DNA of 64,000 bases, from contig MQVI01000002.1 in NCBI GenBank assembly GCA_002002485.1, forward strand, positions 62,001 to 126,000, given 5' to 3'. Position numbers and translations under genes: made by a program. The stretch is from Pasteurellaceae bacterium 15-036681 (GTDB lineage Bacteria > Pseudomonadota > Gammaproteobacteria > Enterobacterales > Pasteurellaceae). Shown here one piece after another: positions 40,999-49,195 of the stretch; position 1 is the stretch's first letter; each line of letters begins with the position of its first letter. The notes under the pieces are model-generated. The model did not search any database. It was not told the origin of the DNA and saw only the letters and a program-made list of their open reading frames with translations.

Positions 40999-41517
40999 AT
41001 GCATATTCGTAAAGCAATACCCTCAGATTTTGAAACAATTTTAGCCATTTATAACCAAGCAATTCCGACACATCAAGTAACTGCAGATCTCTTTCTTGCG
41101 ACTAAGGAAAGCCGTCAGCAATGGTTTGATTTCCATTTGAATAGTGAGAAATATCCTCTTTGGAGTGTTGAGGATGAAAATGGCGTAGTTGGCTGGTTTA
41201 GTTTTTCACCTTTTTATGAACGCCCTGCTTTTGTGCATACTTCCGAAATAAGTATCTATCTAGATCACAAAGCAAAAGGTAAAGGATATGGCTCAGTAAT
41301 AATGGAATACATGAAAGCAGAAATGCTGAATTGTGGCATTCATACCCTTATGGCGTATGTGTTTGAATTAAATCAAGTCAGTATGAATATGATGAAAAAG
41401 CATGGCTTTGAATGCTGGGGGCGCTTCCCTCATATTGCTAATATGGGAAAAGATGAGCTTGGGCAAGATAAATGGAGAACGTTAGTCATGATGTCTTATC
41501 AGAAAGGAATTGAATAA
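40999..41517 (+). CDS. GNAT acetyltransferase, phosphinothricin/methionine-sulfone type
   Basis: 172 residues. The acetyl-CoA motif is KAKGKGYGSVIMEYM. The N-terminal IRKAIPSDFETILAIYNQAI and LNQVSMNMMKKHGFECWGRFPHIA fit the Pat-like GNAT group, which acetylates small amines such as methionine sulfone or sulfoximine. Substrate not determinable. Probably co-transcribed with ybhA. Confidence 0.82.
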   Translation: MHIRKAIPSDFETILAIYNQAIPTHQVTADLFLATKESRQQWFDFHLNSEKYPLWSVEDENGVVGWFSFSPFYERPAFVHTSEISIYLDHKAKGKGYGSVIMEYMKAEMLNCGIHTLMAYVFELNQVSMNMMKKHGFECWGRFPHIANMGKDELGQDKWRTLVMMSYQKGIE

Positions 41518-41630
41518 GCGATTCGTTTTATCAATTTTTTTGCAAAAAGTACTTAAAAAACACTTGCATCTTTTTCGATAATTTTGCAATCTAGCAACGT
41601 CTTAAATTACAACAAAATACAGGAGTAAAT

Positions 41631-42518
41631 ATGTCAAAACCATTATTTTCGGGTAGTATTGTCGCGCTAATTACCCCAATGACAGACGGTGAAATTAACT
41701 TTGAAGAGTTAAAAAAATTAGTTGAATTTCACGTGGCAGCAGGGACAGATGCAATTGTGTCAGTGGGTACAACAGGTGAATGTAGTACATTGAGTATAGA
41801 TGAGAATGTAAGAGTCATCAAAAAGACGGTCGAGTACGCAGCTGGTCGTATTCCAGTTATTGCTGGCACAGGCTCTAACTCAACTCATGAAGCGATTATG
41901 CTAACTAAGTTAGTTGAGAATAGTGGTGTTGTTGGTTGCTTAAGTGTTGTTCCTTACTACAATAAACCATCGCAAGAAGGTTTATATCAACACTATAAAG
42001 CGATTGCAGAATGCACTCATTTACCTCAAATCTTGTATAACGTACCAGGTCGTACAGGTTGTGATTTAAAACCTGAAACTATTGGACGTTTAGCTAAAAT
42101 TCCTAATATTGTTGCAGTGAAAGAAGCTACTGGTGATGTAAGTCGCGTTGCTGAAATTAAAAAATTAGCTGGTGAAGATTTTATTTTCTTAAGTGGTGAC
42201 GATGCGACTGGTTTAGAATCAATGAAACTAGGTGGACAAGGTGTGATTTCTGTTACCAATAACCTTGCGGCAGCTGATATGGCAAAAATGTGTAAATTAG
42301 CTTTAGCAGGCAAATTTGATGAAGCAGAAGAAATTAATCAACGCTTAATGGGATTACATACAAAATTATTTGTAGAAGGTAATCCAGTGCCAGTTAAATG
42401 GGCTGCTGCAAAATTAGGGTTAATTGGGCAGCCAACCTTGCGTTTGCCATTAACAGTTCTATCTGAAGAGTTTCATCCAGTTGTGACAGATGCACTAAAA
42501 CAAGCAGGTTTATTGTAA
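41631..42518 (+). CDS. dapA: 4-hydroxy-tetrahydrodipicolinate synthase
   Basis: 295 residues. Condenses pyruvate and aspartate semialdehyde in the lysine and diaminopimelate pathway. Visible: [36 protein letters not shown] with the catalytic Tyr, [11 protein letters not shown] and the Schiff-base lysine in [14 protein letters not shown] precedes the start. Terminator after it. Confidence 0.97.
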   Translation: MSKPLFSGSIVALITPMTDGEINFEELKKLVEFHVAAGTDAIVSVGTTGECSTLSIDENVRVIKKTVEYAAGRIPVIAGTGSNSTHEAIMLTKLVENSGVVGCLSVVPYYNKPSQEGLYQHYKAIAECTHLPQILYNVPGRTGCDLKPETIGRLAKIPNIVAVKEATGDVSRVAEIKKLAGEDFIFLSGDDATGLESMKLGGQGVISVTNNLAAADMAKMCKLALAGKFDEAEEINQRLMGLHTKLFVEGNPVPVKWAAAKLGLIGQPTLRLPLTVLSEEFHPVVTDALKQAGLL

Positions 42519-42531
42519 AGTAATCTGAAAG

Positions 42532-42558
42532 AAAAACCTCGCAAATGGCGAGGTTTTT
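42532..42558. terminator. Bidirectional terminator between dapA and folD
   Basis: AAAAACCTCGC (42532-42542) pairs with GCGAGGTTTTT (42548-42558), loop AAATG. It serves both convergent genes. Confidence 0.88.
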
Positions 42559-42563
42559 GTTAA

Positions 42564-43418
42564 TTATTGCTGAATATGCTGTTGGTATGCTTGCAATGTG
42601 TTTTGCATTAACATGGCAACGGTCATTGGACCTACACCACCTGGTACTGGCGTGATAAAAGAGGCTTTTTCTTTCGCAATTTCAAATTCTACATCCCCAA
42701 CTAATTTTCCATCAATACGGTTGATACCAACATCAATAACTATTGCACCATCTTTAATCCATTCCCCTTTGACAAGATGAGGTTTACCGACAGCAACAAC
42801 AATAATATCTGCCTGACGAATATGATTTTCCAAATCAACAGTGAATCGATGAGTAACAGTAACGGTACAGCCACCTAACAACAACTCCATTGCCATTGGT
42901 CGTCCAACAATATTTGAAGCACCAACGATAACAGCATGCTTACCATACAGATCAATACCAGTAGTCTCTAATAATTTCATTACTCCATAAGGTGTGCAAG
43001 AGCGTAAAGTTGGGATTCTTTGAGCTAAACGCCCAACATTGTAGGGGTGGAAGCCATCCACATCTTTGCTTGGATGAATAGCTTCAATAATTTTAGTTGT
43101 ATCGATATGTTGCGGTAGAGGTAATTGCACCAGAATACCATCGACACTTTCATCCTGATTTAATTGTTGAATGATATCTAATAATTCCTTTTCAGAAGTG
43201 TTTTCTGGTAAATCAAAGGCCTTTGATGTGATACCTACTTCGGCACAACTTCTACGTTTACTATTAACATAGACTTCTGAAGCAGGATCTGCTCCAACTA
43301 AAATAACAGCTAGACCAGGATTTCTATATCCTTTAGCTGTAATTTCTTGAATTCTCTCACTTATTTCAGATTTTACTTGGGTAGACAGCGCCGTGCCTGA
43401 TAAAATTTTTGCGGACAT
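42564..43418 (-). CDS. folD: Methylenetetrahydrofolate dehydrogenase/cyclohydrolase
   Basis: 284 residues. Bifunctional folate enzyme giving 10-formyl-THF. Signatures: [18 protein letters not shown] with the catalytic Lys, [20 protein letters not shown], the Rossmann [14 protein letters not shown], and the C-terminal [14 protein letters not shown]. Complete and of normal length. Confidence 0.97.
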   Translation of the reverse strand: MSAKILSGTALSTQVKSEISERIQEITAKGYRNPGLAVILVGADPASEVYVNSKRRSCAEVGITSKAFDLPENTSEKELLDIIQQLNQDESVDGILVQLPLPQHIDTTKIIEAIHPSKDVDGFHPYNVGRLAQRIPTLRSCTPYGVMKLLETTGIDLYGKHAVIVGASNIVGRPMAMELLLGGCTVTVTHRFTVDLENHIRQADIIVVAVGKPHLVKGEWIKDGAIVIDVGINRIDGKLVGDVEFEIAKEKASFITPVPGGVGPMTVAMLMQNTLQAYQQHIQQ

Positions 43419-43543
43419 AATACCCCCTATGTATGATTGCGAAAACGTTTGCGTTATTTTCGCAGAAAAAAGATGTCTTGATAAGATCTATTATAACTAA
43501 TGTTTAAGGAACAAGCATTTGATTTTAAATCTAAAAAAAGCTA

Positions 43544-43571
43544 TTGACGAAATTTTTAAAATATTTATAAT
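43544..43571 (+). promoter_or_regulatory. Promoter of the tRNA-Pro/tRNA-Arg unit
   Basis: TTGACG (43544-43549) and TATAAT (43566-43571) with a 16-bp spacer; transcription would begin about 10 bases before tRNA-Pro. The 125 bp upstream of it, back to the folD start, show nothing else. Confidence 0.8.
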
Positions 43572-43587
43572 GCAAACCACTTTCAGA

Positions 43588-43664
43588 CGGCGAGTAGCGC
43601 AGCTTGGTAGCGCAACTGGTTTGGGACCAGTGGGTCGTAGGTTCAAATCCTATCTCGCCGACCA
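43588..43664 (+). tRNA. tRNA-Pro (anticodon TGG)
   Basis: A 77-nt cloverleaf. Acceptor CGGCGAG pairs with CTCGCCG, then ACCA encoded. Anticodon stem ACTGG/CCAGT with loop TTTGGGA gives TGG. T-arm GTTCAAATCC. Confidence 0.97.
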
Positions 43665-43705
43665 CCTTCTCTAGATTTCACATCTTATTTTATTTCAATT
43701 ACTCT

Positions 43706-43782
<77 letters not shown>

Positions 43783-43868
43783 TTATTTTCCTTTATTTAT
43801 CAATCAGTTACATTCAAATTTAACTCATAATTTTCCTATGTTCAAAATGCTTTGTGACCAATTTGTGA

Positions 43869-44864
43869 CTAGAATTTTACTGAGTTAGCGTGAGAGAGTA
43901 AGTGATCGGCGTTAAGGTGAGCATATTTCTTTACCATTTCCAATGTTTCCCAACCGCCTAATTCCTTTAAGGTGAATAGTGGTGTGCCTGCTTGGACGTG
44001 CCAACTTGCCCAAGTGTGCCTTAAATCATGAAAATGGAAATCAGCCAAGAAACATTTTTCAGTTGCTTTGTTAAATGTTTTGCGGTTGATATCTTGTAGT
44101 GATTGTCCTTTATCGCCAACAAAAACATATTTAGGATTTTTTCCTTTTTGTTTTTGCAGTAGCTCAATCGCATCGTCATTAAGCAAAAGTGATCTTGCTT
44201 TTTCCGATTTTGCAATGTCATTGGAAACAATCGCTACTTTACGAATGAAGTCTATTTTATCCCAAGTCATAGAAAGTATTTCTGTTCGCCTTGCACCAGT
44301 TAATAATGCAAAAGCACAAATTGTTTTCATCCAATCTGTGCTAATCCTATCAATAAGCTGTTTAGCTTGTTCTTTGGTAATCCAACGAACACGAATCGGA
44401 GGCTCTTTCTTCTTGGGAATATATGGCATCTTCTCAATGTACCCAGACTGATACGCCAATTTTAAGATACGCATTATAGACGTTCTATATTTGTTCTTAG
44501 TGGCGTTTGTCAGCGGTGTGCCTTTAGTCATGTGCTTTTCTGGAATTGCATCAAGTATTTCATCGCTTGTTAAAGAACTAAGTGTGCGACCTGCAAATAT
44601 ATCTCGGAAATAAATTGCGTGTCGTTTTTTGGTTGCGGTATCTTCTTTGCCTTCCGCATCTTTTAAGAATAGGACTAATGCGTTTTCAAAGAGATATTCA
44701 GGTTTTTGGTCTAGCTTATCAATTTGCCACAACTGTGCTTTTAGTTGATCGTGGTATTGTTGAGCTTCTTTTTTTACAGTCGTTTTAATAGTGCGTCTAA
44801 TTCTTTCACCGCTAGGGGTATAGAGGTCAATGTAATAGACGTCTCCTCTTTTTCTGATCGGCAT
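43869..44864 (-). CDS. int: Tyrosine recombinase / phage integrase
   Basis: 331 residues. N-terminal Arm/SAM-like region, then the catalytic domain with Arg192 (TGARRTEI), His279 and Arg282 (HDLRH), Trp305 and the nucleophile Tyr314 (KKYAHL). All catalytic residues are present, so it should be active. It reads toward tRNA-Arg, the typical layout of a tRNA-integrated element. It overlaps the excisionase-like gene by 91 bp. Confidence 0.93.
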   Translation of the reverse strand: MPIRKRGDVYYIDLYTPSGERIRRTIKTTVKKEAQQYHDQLKAQLWQIDKLDQKPEYLFENALVLFLKDAEGKEDTATKKRHAIYFRDIFAGRTLSSLTSDEILDAIPEKHMTKGTPLTNATKNKYRTSIMRILKLAYQSGYIEKMPYIPKKKEPPIRVRWITKEQAKQLIDRISTDWMKTICAFALLTGARRTEILSMTWDKIDFIRKVAIVSNDIAKSEKARSLLLNDDAIELLQKQKGKNPKYVFVGDKGQSLQDINRKTFNKATEKCFLADFHFHDLRHTWASWHVQAGTPLFTLKELGGWETLEMVKKYAHLNADHLLSHANSVKF

Positions 44865-45064
44865 AATTTTTCCTCTCCGACCGACAGAACAAGCCCACGG
44901 TCATTATTAGATCGTTTTTTCAACAAATCAAGATCTGTTTTATCAATTCGCCATAAACGAGAACCTTCCATTTTATAAAAGCCCCATTGATGGCGGTGAT
45001 TAAAAACAGTTCCATAGGATACATTTAGAATACTTGCTACCTGTTTAATGCTTAATGTTTCCAT
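44774..45064 (-). CDS. Excisionase-like DNA-binding protein
   Basis: 96 residues. The N-terminal winged helix-turn-helix of the excisionase/MerR-like type (LSIKQVASILNVSYGTVFNHRHQWGFYKMEGSRLWRI) is followed by a polar tail. It lies immediately upstream of and overlaps the integrase gene, as expected for a recombination directionality factor. Function inferred from domain and position. Confidence 0.7.
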   Translation of the reverse strand: METLSIKQVASILNVSYGTVFNHRHQWGFYKMEGSRLWRIDKTDLDLLKKRSNNDRGLVLSVGEEKLCRSEKEETSITLTSIPLAVKELDALLKRL

Positions 45065-45076
45065 ATTCTCTCCAAA

Positions 45077-45104
45077 TAAAAAAACCGCTCATTACAAGCG
45101 GTTT
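45077..45104 (-). terminator. Terminator after the antirepressor gene
   Basis: On the minus strand AAACCGCT (45104-45097) pairs with AGCGGTTT (45089-45082), followed by a T-rich run. It contains the uptake core ACAAGCGGT at 45095-45103 on the plus strand. Confidence 0.8.
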
Positions 45105-45111
45105 GGTTGGG

Positions 45112-45756
45112 TTAAAAGTTTGCTAATCTAGCATTTCGAGCCTTAGCGTAGTTAATTTGTGATTTCTCTTTGCGGTATTTTTCAAGAATTCGTTCTCCTT
45201 CGTCTAAGAAGTAGTTAAATTCGTGCGCCACGTCGTAGGCGATCGCTGCGATTTCGTTTTTGAAGTAACAGCGGTCTAGCCCCATAATTTCTTGTAAGTG
45301 GCGGTGGAATGGCTCAACTTTTTCCGCTAGTCGTCTTGCGTGGCGGGTGTGTTGGATAATTGCGCCTAAGATGTCCACAGGGATTGTGACGGTTTCCACT
45401 GGTTTTGGTTTAGCAAGCGGTAGGTTTTGTTGAGAATTTTGCAACACTCGTTTCTCACACTCAATAAAGTATTTGCGAATTTGTTTGCCTTTTTCGTTGC
45501 GTTCAACCATTGCCAGTTCTTTACCCATATCAAGTGTGATGTGGTATTCCTTGCGTGGTCTGCCGTTGGTGCGTTCTGCGACGATGATGTAATCTTCGTT
45601 TTGAATAAAACCGTAGTCGTTAATGCGGTTCTTGATCCAATCAGCAAATTTACTTTGAACTTCTAAGAATGAATGAAGAGCTTGAGCATTGCAAAGTTGA
45701 ACTGATTGGTTTGAGATTTGACCGTTGAAAACAGTAATTAGGTTTGAATTTGTCAT
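45112..45756 (-). CDS. AntA/AntB-type phage antirepressor
   Basis: 214 residues from 45756, where AAGGACA precedes ATG. Residues about 15-105 match the AntA/AntB domain ([76 protein letters not shown]). The C-terminal part is helical and unassigned. Such proteins relieve repression of lytic genes. The frame stays open upstream to 45948 through an Ash/Icd-like segment. Confidence 0.82.
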   Translation of the reverse strand: MTNSNLITVFNGQISNQSVQLCNAQALHSFLEVQSKFADWIKNRINDYGFIQNEDYIIVAERTNGRPRKEYHITLDMGKELAMVERNEKGKQIRKYFIECEKRVLQNSQQNLPLAKPKPVETVTIPVDILGAIIQHTRHARRLAEKVEPFHRHLQEIMGLDRCYFKNEIAAIAYDVAHEFNYFLDEGERILEKYRKEKSQINYAKARNARLANF

Positions 45757-45948
45757 TTTAGTTTGTCCTTTAGATGGAGTTTTAAACTCACCACGAACAA
45801 ACGCCAATTTGTTGGTGGTGAACTGTTCAAGGTTGGCGTACTGCTCTAAAGGAAACAGCGGATCTTGCGATCCCCTCAAACAGCCCACCATTGGAGATGA
45901 ATAAATAAAGTTGGTCTTAGCTTTCAATGCTACAGGTTCACAGACCAA
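45757..45948 (-). other. In-frame Ash/Icd-like leader before the antirepressor
   Basis: 64 codons continuous with the antirepressor frame. They read [27 protein letters not shown] and [15 protein letters not shown], resembling the Ash / Icd-like (cell-division inhibitor) proteins of P4-type and other phages, whose hallmarks are an early YSSP-G and a late FVRG-like motif. Whether it is translated as a fusion, alone by frameshift, or is a remnant is unknown. No good ribosome site is seen at 45948. Confidence 0.5.
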
Positions 45949-46015
45949 ATCTAAATCTGCTATCGACTTACATTGTCTGCTTGCTCATTCGAGCCATTAT
46001 TTATTCATCATTGGA

Positions 46016-46039
46016 CTTTTTCTAAAATTTTAGAAAAAG
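46016..46039. promoter_or_regulatory. 24-bp perfect palindrome
   Basis: Twelve-base arms (CTTTTTCTAAAA) meet without a loop. It lies upstream of the antirepressor/Ash segment and downstream of a minus-strand terminator, where its promoter should be. A dimeric repressor operator is the likeliest role. Confidence 0.5.
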
Positions 46040-46063
46040 GTTGATGTACTGTTTTGCGGATAT

Positions 46064-46086
46064 AAAAAAAGTCGCTTTAGGCGACT
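46064..46086 (-). terminator. Minus-strand terminator
   Basis: AGTCGC (minus, 46086-46081) pairs with GCGACT (46075-46070), followed by seven Ts. It ends the transcript of the 54-residue membrane protein gene. Confidence 0.75.
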
Positions 46087-46176
46087 ATCTTCTTTTCCGC
46101 CCTTTAGATGTTCAGGAACGCCAATCCCGACTTTCTGCTGAAAGTGGGGGTAGTTTAGAACAGAGCAAGGGCGGTG

Positions 46177-46341
46177 TCAAATAAAAAAACCAACCAATAA
46201 CAGAATGGCAAAAATAACAATTAGATGTTTTAAACCGTCTTTCAGCATTTGATTGTAATTTCTGTTAAATCTTTGGTATCGTTCTTCTCGATCTTCTTTT
46301 ATTGCATCTTTAAGAAGTTTTTTTATTTTCTCGTCATCCAT
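46177..46341 (-). CDS. Small membrane protein, 54 residues
   Basis: MDDEKIKKLLKDAIKEDREE... is a charged helical N-terminus followed by one hydrophobic segment (HLIVIFAILLLVGFFI) at the C-terminus, so a tail-anchored shape. AGAGG lies 6 bases before the start. It is divergent from the 136-residue membrane protein gene, only 11 bp between starts. No homologue recognised. Confidence 0.65.
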   Translation of the reverse strand: MDDEKIKKLLKDAIKEDREERYQRFNRNYNQMLKDGLKHLIVIFAILLLVGFFI

Positions 46342-46352
46342 TGGAGCCTCTT

Positions 46353-46763
46353 ATGAAAATTAGACAAGCAGAAACGCTGTTGAAATATGTGCAATGGTGT
46401 GTACCATTTTGGTTTTACTACCTTGTGATTGAAAGTGAACTTGATTTTGCGTGGCAGTGGAAATTGTATGCTTTCACTGTGTTGGCTATCGCAGGTATTT
46501 ATGTGTGGGTTGAACATCACATAGGTCTTTCAAAAACATTTGGTTATGAAGTGTATTTAATTTTTTCAATCATCACACAATTAACCGCAGGCGCATTAAG
46601 TTTTGATGAAATGCGCCATATTGGGTTAAATTTTAGTGATGATTTATCAGTGGCATATCAGCAATATTTCTTAATGAAGATTTTGTTTAATCTGGTAGGA
46701 ATGTCGCTATTGCCTGTGGCATTTAAGCATTTTGTGGATAAGTATAGTAATAAAGGTGATTAA
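46353..46763 (+). CDS. Integral membrane protein, unknown function
   Basis: 136 residues with about four hydrophobic segments (PFWFYYLVIE, LYAFTVLAIAGIYVWV, YEVYLIFSIITQLTAGAL, ILFNLVGMSLLPVAF). GGAG lies 6 bases before ATG 46353; an in-frame TTG at 46341 is less likely. It is the only plus-strand gene in this prophage arm besides the one at 51016, and forms a divergent two-gene cassette with the 54-residue protein. Confidence 0.7.
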   Translation: MKIRQAETLLKYVQWCVPFWFYYLVIESELDFAWQWKLYAFTVLAIAGIYVWVEHHIGLSKTFGYEVYLIFSIITQLTAGALSFDEMRHIGLNFSDDLSVAYQQYFLMKILFNLVGMSLLPVAFKHFVDKYSNKGD

Positions 46764-46797
46764 TTTTCCCTAAACATAACAGGGCGGTGTGTCAAAT

Positions 46798-46825
46798 CCA
46801 AAAACGCCACCAGTTACAGTGGCGG
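46798..46825 (-). terminator. Terminator of the SPFH gene
   Basis: On the minus strand CGCCAC (46824-46819) pairs with GTGGCG (46810-46805), followed by TTTTTGG. It begins 8 bases past the SPFH stop. Confidence 0.75.
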
Positions 46826-46831
46826 CTAAAA

Positions 46832-47758
46832 TTATTTATTCGGCAACTGCACAAATGGCATTACTGTACCTTGTGGAATGTAGGTTGGTAACACACCATT
46901 CCATTTTTCAGCAGTTTTCAATGCGACTAAATCTTGGTTTTTCGCCAGTGCCTCCGCTAATGCTTTTGCGCTATCGGCTTCTGCTTGACCTTTTACCTTA
47001 ATCGAATGAGCTTCTGCATCAGCTTTCATCGTTTGCTGTTTGGCTTCTGCTTCGGCTTGAGTGATACGGATTTTTGCTTCCGCTTCCGCACGAACTTGAT
47101 TTGCCTTCGCCTCTTCCATTGCAATGCGTGTTTCACGTTCTTTGTTACGCACTGCAACATCTTTGTTTACGCTATCTTCAATCATTCGCTCGTATTCTTT
47201 GCTAAAGTTAAAGACAGACTGAACGTCATTGATAACCAGCGGATAGCCTTTAAATACTTCCGCAATTTCTTTACGCAATGCTGTTGCAAATTCACCACGT
47301 TTTTCAACGGCTGTCATTGCAGTATATTTGCTAAATACAATTTCTAATTGCTGGCGAACTCTAGGTGCAACAAGTGTACTCACCATATTCTCAGCCGTTT
47401 TATATTTTTTATAAACTTGTTCAGGGTTAGTGATTTGATATGTAAGTGTAAGGGCAACTGTAGCTGTTTGACGGTCAGCTGTATAAGCTGCTAAACCACT
47501 TACTACATCCCCTTTAGTATTAAACTGGCCAAAGCTAATCTTCGCTTCTCGAGTGCTAAAGTAGGTCACATCTTCAACAGGGGATTTCCAGTTAAGCCCG
47601 CTTGTCTTGGTATCTATGATTTCACCATAACGGGTAACAATAGCAGTTTCACCTGCATCTACCGAATACACAGACATTGCACCAACTGCTGCAGCAATCA
47701 ACACAGCTACACTTGTTAAACCTCCAATGATGATTGTTTTGGGTTTTATTTTAATCAT
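46832..47758 (-). CDS. SPFH/prohibitin-domain membrane protein
   Basis: 308 residues. An N-terminal transmembrane segment (about 10-31) is followed by the SPFH domain (YSVDAGETAIVTRYGEI ... LTYQITNPEQVYKKY), then a long Ala/Glu/Lys coiled coil (KANQVRAEAEAKIRITQAEAE) and a C-terminal cap. It belongs to the HflC/prohibitin group that forms membrane rings around proteases such as FtsH. A phage copy could modulate host FtsH or membrane integrity (inference). Its start overlaps the 33-residue gene by ATGATTAA. Confidence 0.87.
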   Translation of the reverse strand: MIKIKPKTIIIGGLTSVAVLIAAAVGAMSVYSVDAGETAIVTRYGEIIDTKTSGLNWKSPVEDVTYFSTREAKISFGQFNTKGDVVSGLAAYTADRQTATVALTLTYQITNPEQVYKKYKTAENMVSTLVAPRVRQQLEIVFSKYTAMTAVEKRGEFATALRKEIAEVFKGYPLVINDVQSVFNFSKEYERMIEDSVNKDVAVRNKERETRIAMEEAKANQVRAEAEAKIRITQAEAEAKQQTMKADAEAHSIKVKGQAEADSAKALAEALAKNQDLVALKTAEKWNGVLPTYIPQGTVMPFVQLPNK

Positions 47759-47852
47759 TGTTTTGCTCCTTTTTGGTAATTGAGTATTGTTTTAAAAATT
47801 GCTGTGCCACGATTGCGGACATAGCCCCTAAGATAAAGCCTAGAAAGAACAT
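47751..47852 (-). CDS. 33-residue membrane microprotein upstream of SPFH
   Basis: MFFLGFILGAMSAIVAQQFL then a polar tail. CAGGAG lies just upstream of ATG 47852. Its stop overlaps the SPFH start (ATGATTAA), so translation is coupled. A single hydrophobic helix suggests a membrane partner of the SPFH protein. Too short for most gene finders. Confidence 0.65.
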   Translation of the reverse strand: MFFLGFILGAMSAIVAQQFLKQYSITKKEQNND

Positions 47853-47876
47853 TAGTTTTTCTCCTGTTTTTAGTTA

Positions 47877-47906
47877 ATAAAAAACCGCACGTTTTACGGT
47901 GCGGTT
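47877..47906 (-). terminator. Terminator between the small-gene run and the SPFH pair
   Basis: On the minus strand AACCGCAC (47906-47899) pairs with GTGCGGTT (47890-47883), then a T-run. It overlaps the 3' end of the 51-residue frame. Confidence 0.75.
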
Positions 47907-48049
47907 GGTAGCTTAGCAAGAAGTACTCCTGTACAAGAAAGATTATAAATCGTAAGAAGTTGTGTTTTATTACATTCTCTTTGAAGCATTATTAAAAATT
48001 TATTCCACATTTCATTGAATTCAATTTCTTCTTTGTCTTTTTCTTTCAT
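47894..48049 (-). CDS. Small phage protein, 51 residues
   Basis: MKEKDKEEIEFNEMWNKFLIML... begins acidic and helical; the C-terminus runs into the terminator stem. AGAGGAA lies before ATG 48049, which is 3 bases beyond the stop of the 106-residue gene. No family recognised. Confidence 0.5.
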   Translation of the reverse strand: MKEKDKEEIEFNEMWNKFLIMLQRECNKTQLLTIYNLSCTGVLLAKLPTAP

Positions 48050-48051
48050 AA

Positions 48052-48372
48052 TTATTCCTCTGAAAAAGAATACAATTCAGTAATAGGAACTCGCTTGTTA
48101 TAAGATGTAGCTGTTAAATCATCATTGATAAATACATCTCCTAACCTAGATACATTGATAAATTTATGCTTAATACCGTTATACATGCAATATAAAGAAT
48201 GTGATTTAACATATTCTTCAATATCCATACTCAATGTTGCAGGCACATCATGCATTGACATTATCCAACGAGCATAATGTACCTCTCCTGAGTTTTTCTT
48301 CAACGGACAATCATCAGGTATTATCCATAAGCCTTGGTAAATAAAATCTTGTACAGAAATTGGTTTACTCAT
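48052..48372 (-). CDS. Hypothetical phage protein, 106 residues
   Basis: Not recognised. The sequence (FIYQGLWIIPDDCPLKKNSGEVHYARWIMS) is protein-like with aromatic and Cys residues and no membrane segment. Its start overlaps the end of the 199-residue gene by 8 bp, so it belongs to the same minus-strand operon. Confidence 0.65.
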   Translation of the reverse strand: MSKPISVQDFIYQGLWIIPDDCPLKKNSGEVHYARWIMSMHDVPATLSMDIEEYVKSHSLYCMYNGIKHKFINVSRLGDVFINDDLTATSYNKRVPITELYSFSEE

Positions 48373-48964
48373 TATTCACTGCCTTCTCAAACTCTCTTGT
48401 CGCCCAAATTAATCCATACACGCACCAGATAAATCTATAATCCAATACTGTAAAATCATCAATGTTATATTCTTCAAAGATTTCAGCTGATTCATCCGTT
48501 AATGAATATAGCCATGCAGCCACTTCAATTTCCGAATCAAAATCAATATGTTCTAATGAATCTTCAAGCTCATTCAGATCATCTTGGCAATCATCTTCAT
48601 CTAATGACTCTCGATACTCTTGAATAATACTTTTAATGGTTTCTTCGGCTTGAGTAGAATCGTATCTTTCAGCTTTATTAAATTTATCTTCGGCAAGTAG
48701 TTTTTCTAGAACATATCCAAAGTTAAACGCAGATTCGTTATTTAAAAAGAATCCGTAAGAATTTTGTAATCTGCCGAAAACATAATGCCCCATATCCCCA
48801 GTAATAATAGCCTTGTTATCGGCATAAATTACTGTGAAAGATTGGCAGATACTACCGTCTGCTCGCATAGCTTTGAAAATTTTTGAATGTTCCGAGTTTT
48901 CGATAACAGTAATTTTGTGATTTTTAATATCATTTAGAAAATTAGTGGAAAATGTATTACTCAT
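48365..48964 (-). CDS. Hypothetical acidic phage protein, 199 residues
   Basis: No family recognised. The N-terminal half is mixed (DGSICQSFTVIYADNKAIITGDMGHYVFGRL). The C-terminal half is very acidic (RESLDEDDCQDDLNELEDS, then DFDSEIEVAAWLY). The charge pattern resembles DNA-mimic anti-restriction or nuclease-inhibitor proteins, but that is only inference. It sits in the operon between the Red genes and SPFH, with 4-8 bp junctions. Confidence 0.68.
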   Translation of the reverse strand: MSNTFSTNFLNDIKNHKITVIENSEHSKIFKAMRADGSICQSFTVIYADNKAIITGDMGHYVFGRLQNSYGFFLNNESAFNFGYVLEKLLAEDKFNKAERYDSTQAEETIKSIIQEYRESLDEDDCQDDLNELEDSLEHIDFDSEIEVAAWLYSLTDESAEIFEEYNIDDFTVLDYRFIWCVYGLIWATREFEKAVNNE

Positions 48965-49195
48965 TTATTTCCCCTTTCTATTTCTACTTGCACGAATTTC
49001 TTTTCTTGAACGTTGTGAGCTTGCAATAATATTTGCCATTGCATCATCAATAGCAATTCGATTATTTTTAACCTGTAATTCTTTTTTTAATTTAGAAATT
49101 TCATTTTTTAATAAAATAATTTCTAATGCCTGCTTACTACATAAGTTCGCCCAATATTTAATATCTTTTCTTAGTTTAAAAATATTCCAGCTCAT
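48965..49195 (-). CDS. Small coiled-coil phage protein, 76 residues
   Basis: Heptad-like leucine and isoleucine spacing in the central part (LEIILLKNEISKLKKELQVKN) and a basic tail (SRKEIRASRNRKGK). Its stop directly abuts the next gene, and its start overlaps the 94-residue gene by 4 bp. No function recognised. Confidence 0.6.
   Translation of the reverse strand: MSWNIFKLRKDIKYWANLCSKQALEIILLKNEISKLKKELQVKNNRIAIDDAMANIIASSQRSRKEIRASRNRKGK

Noticed and set aside
44068-44451. Plus-strand frame opposite the integrase
   Set aside because: It is a shadow of the integrase coding sequence with Ser/Cys-rich, unprotein-like composition.
45427-45666. Plus-strand 79-codon frame opposite the antirepressor
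   Set aside because: Phe-rich shadow frame with no ribosome site; the AntA/AntB reading is clear.
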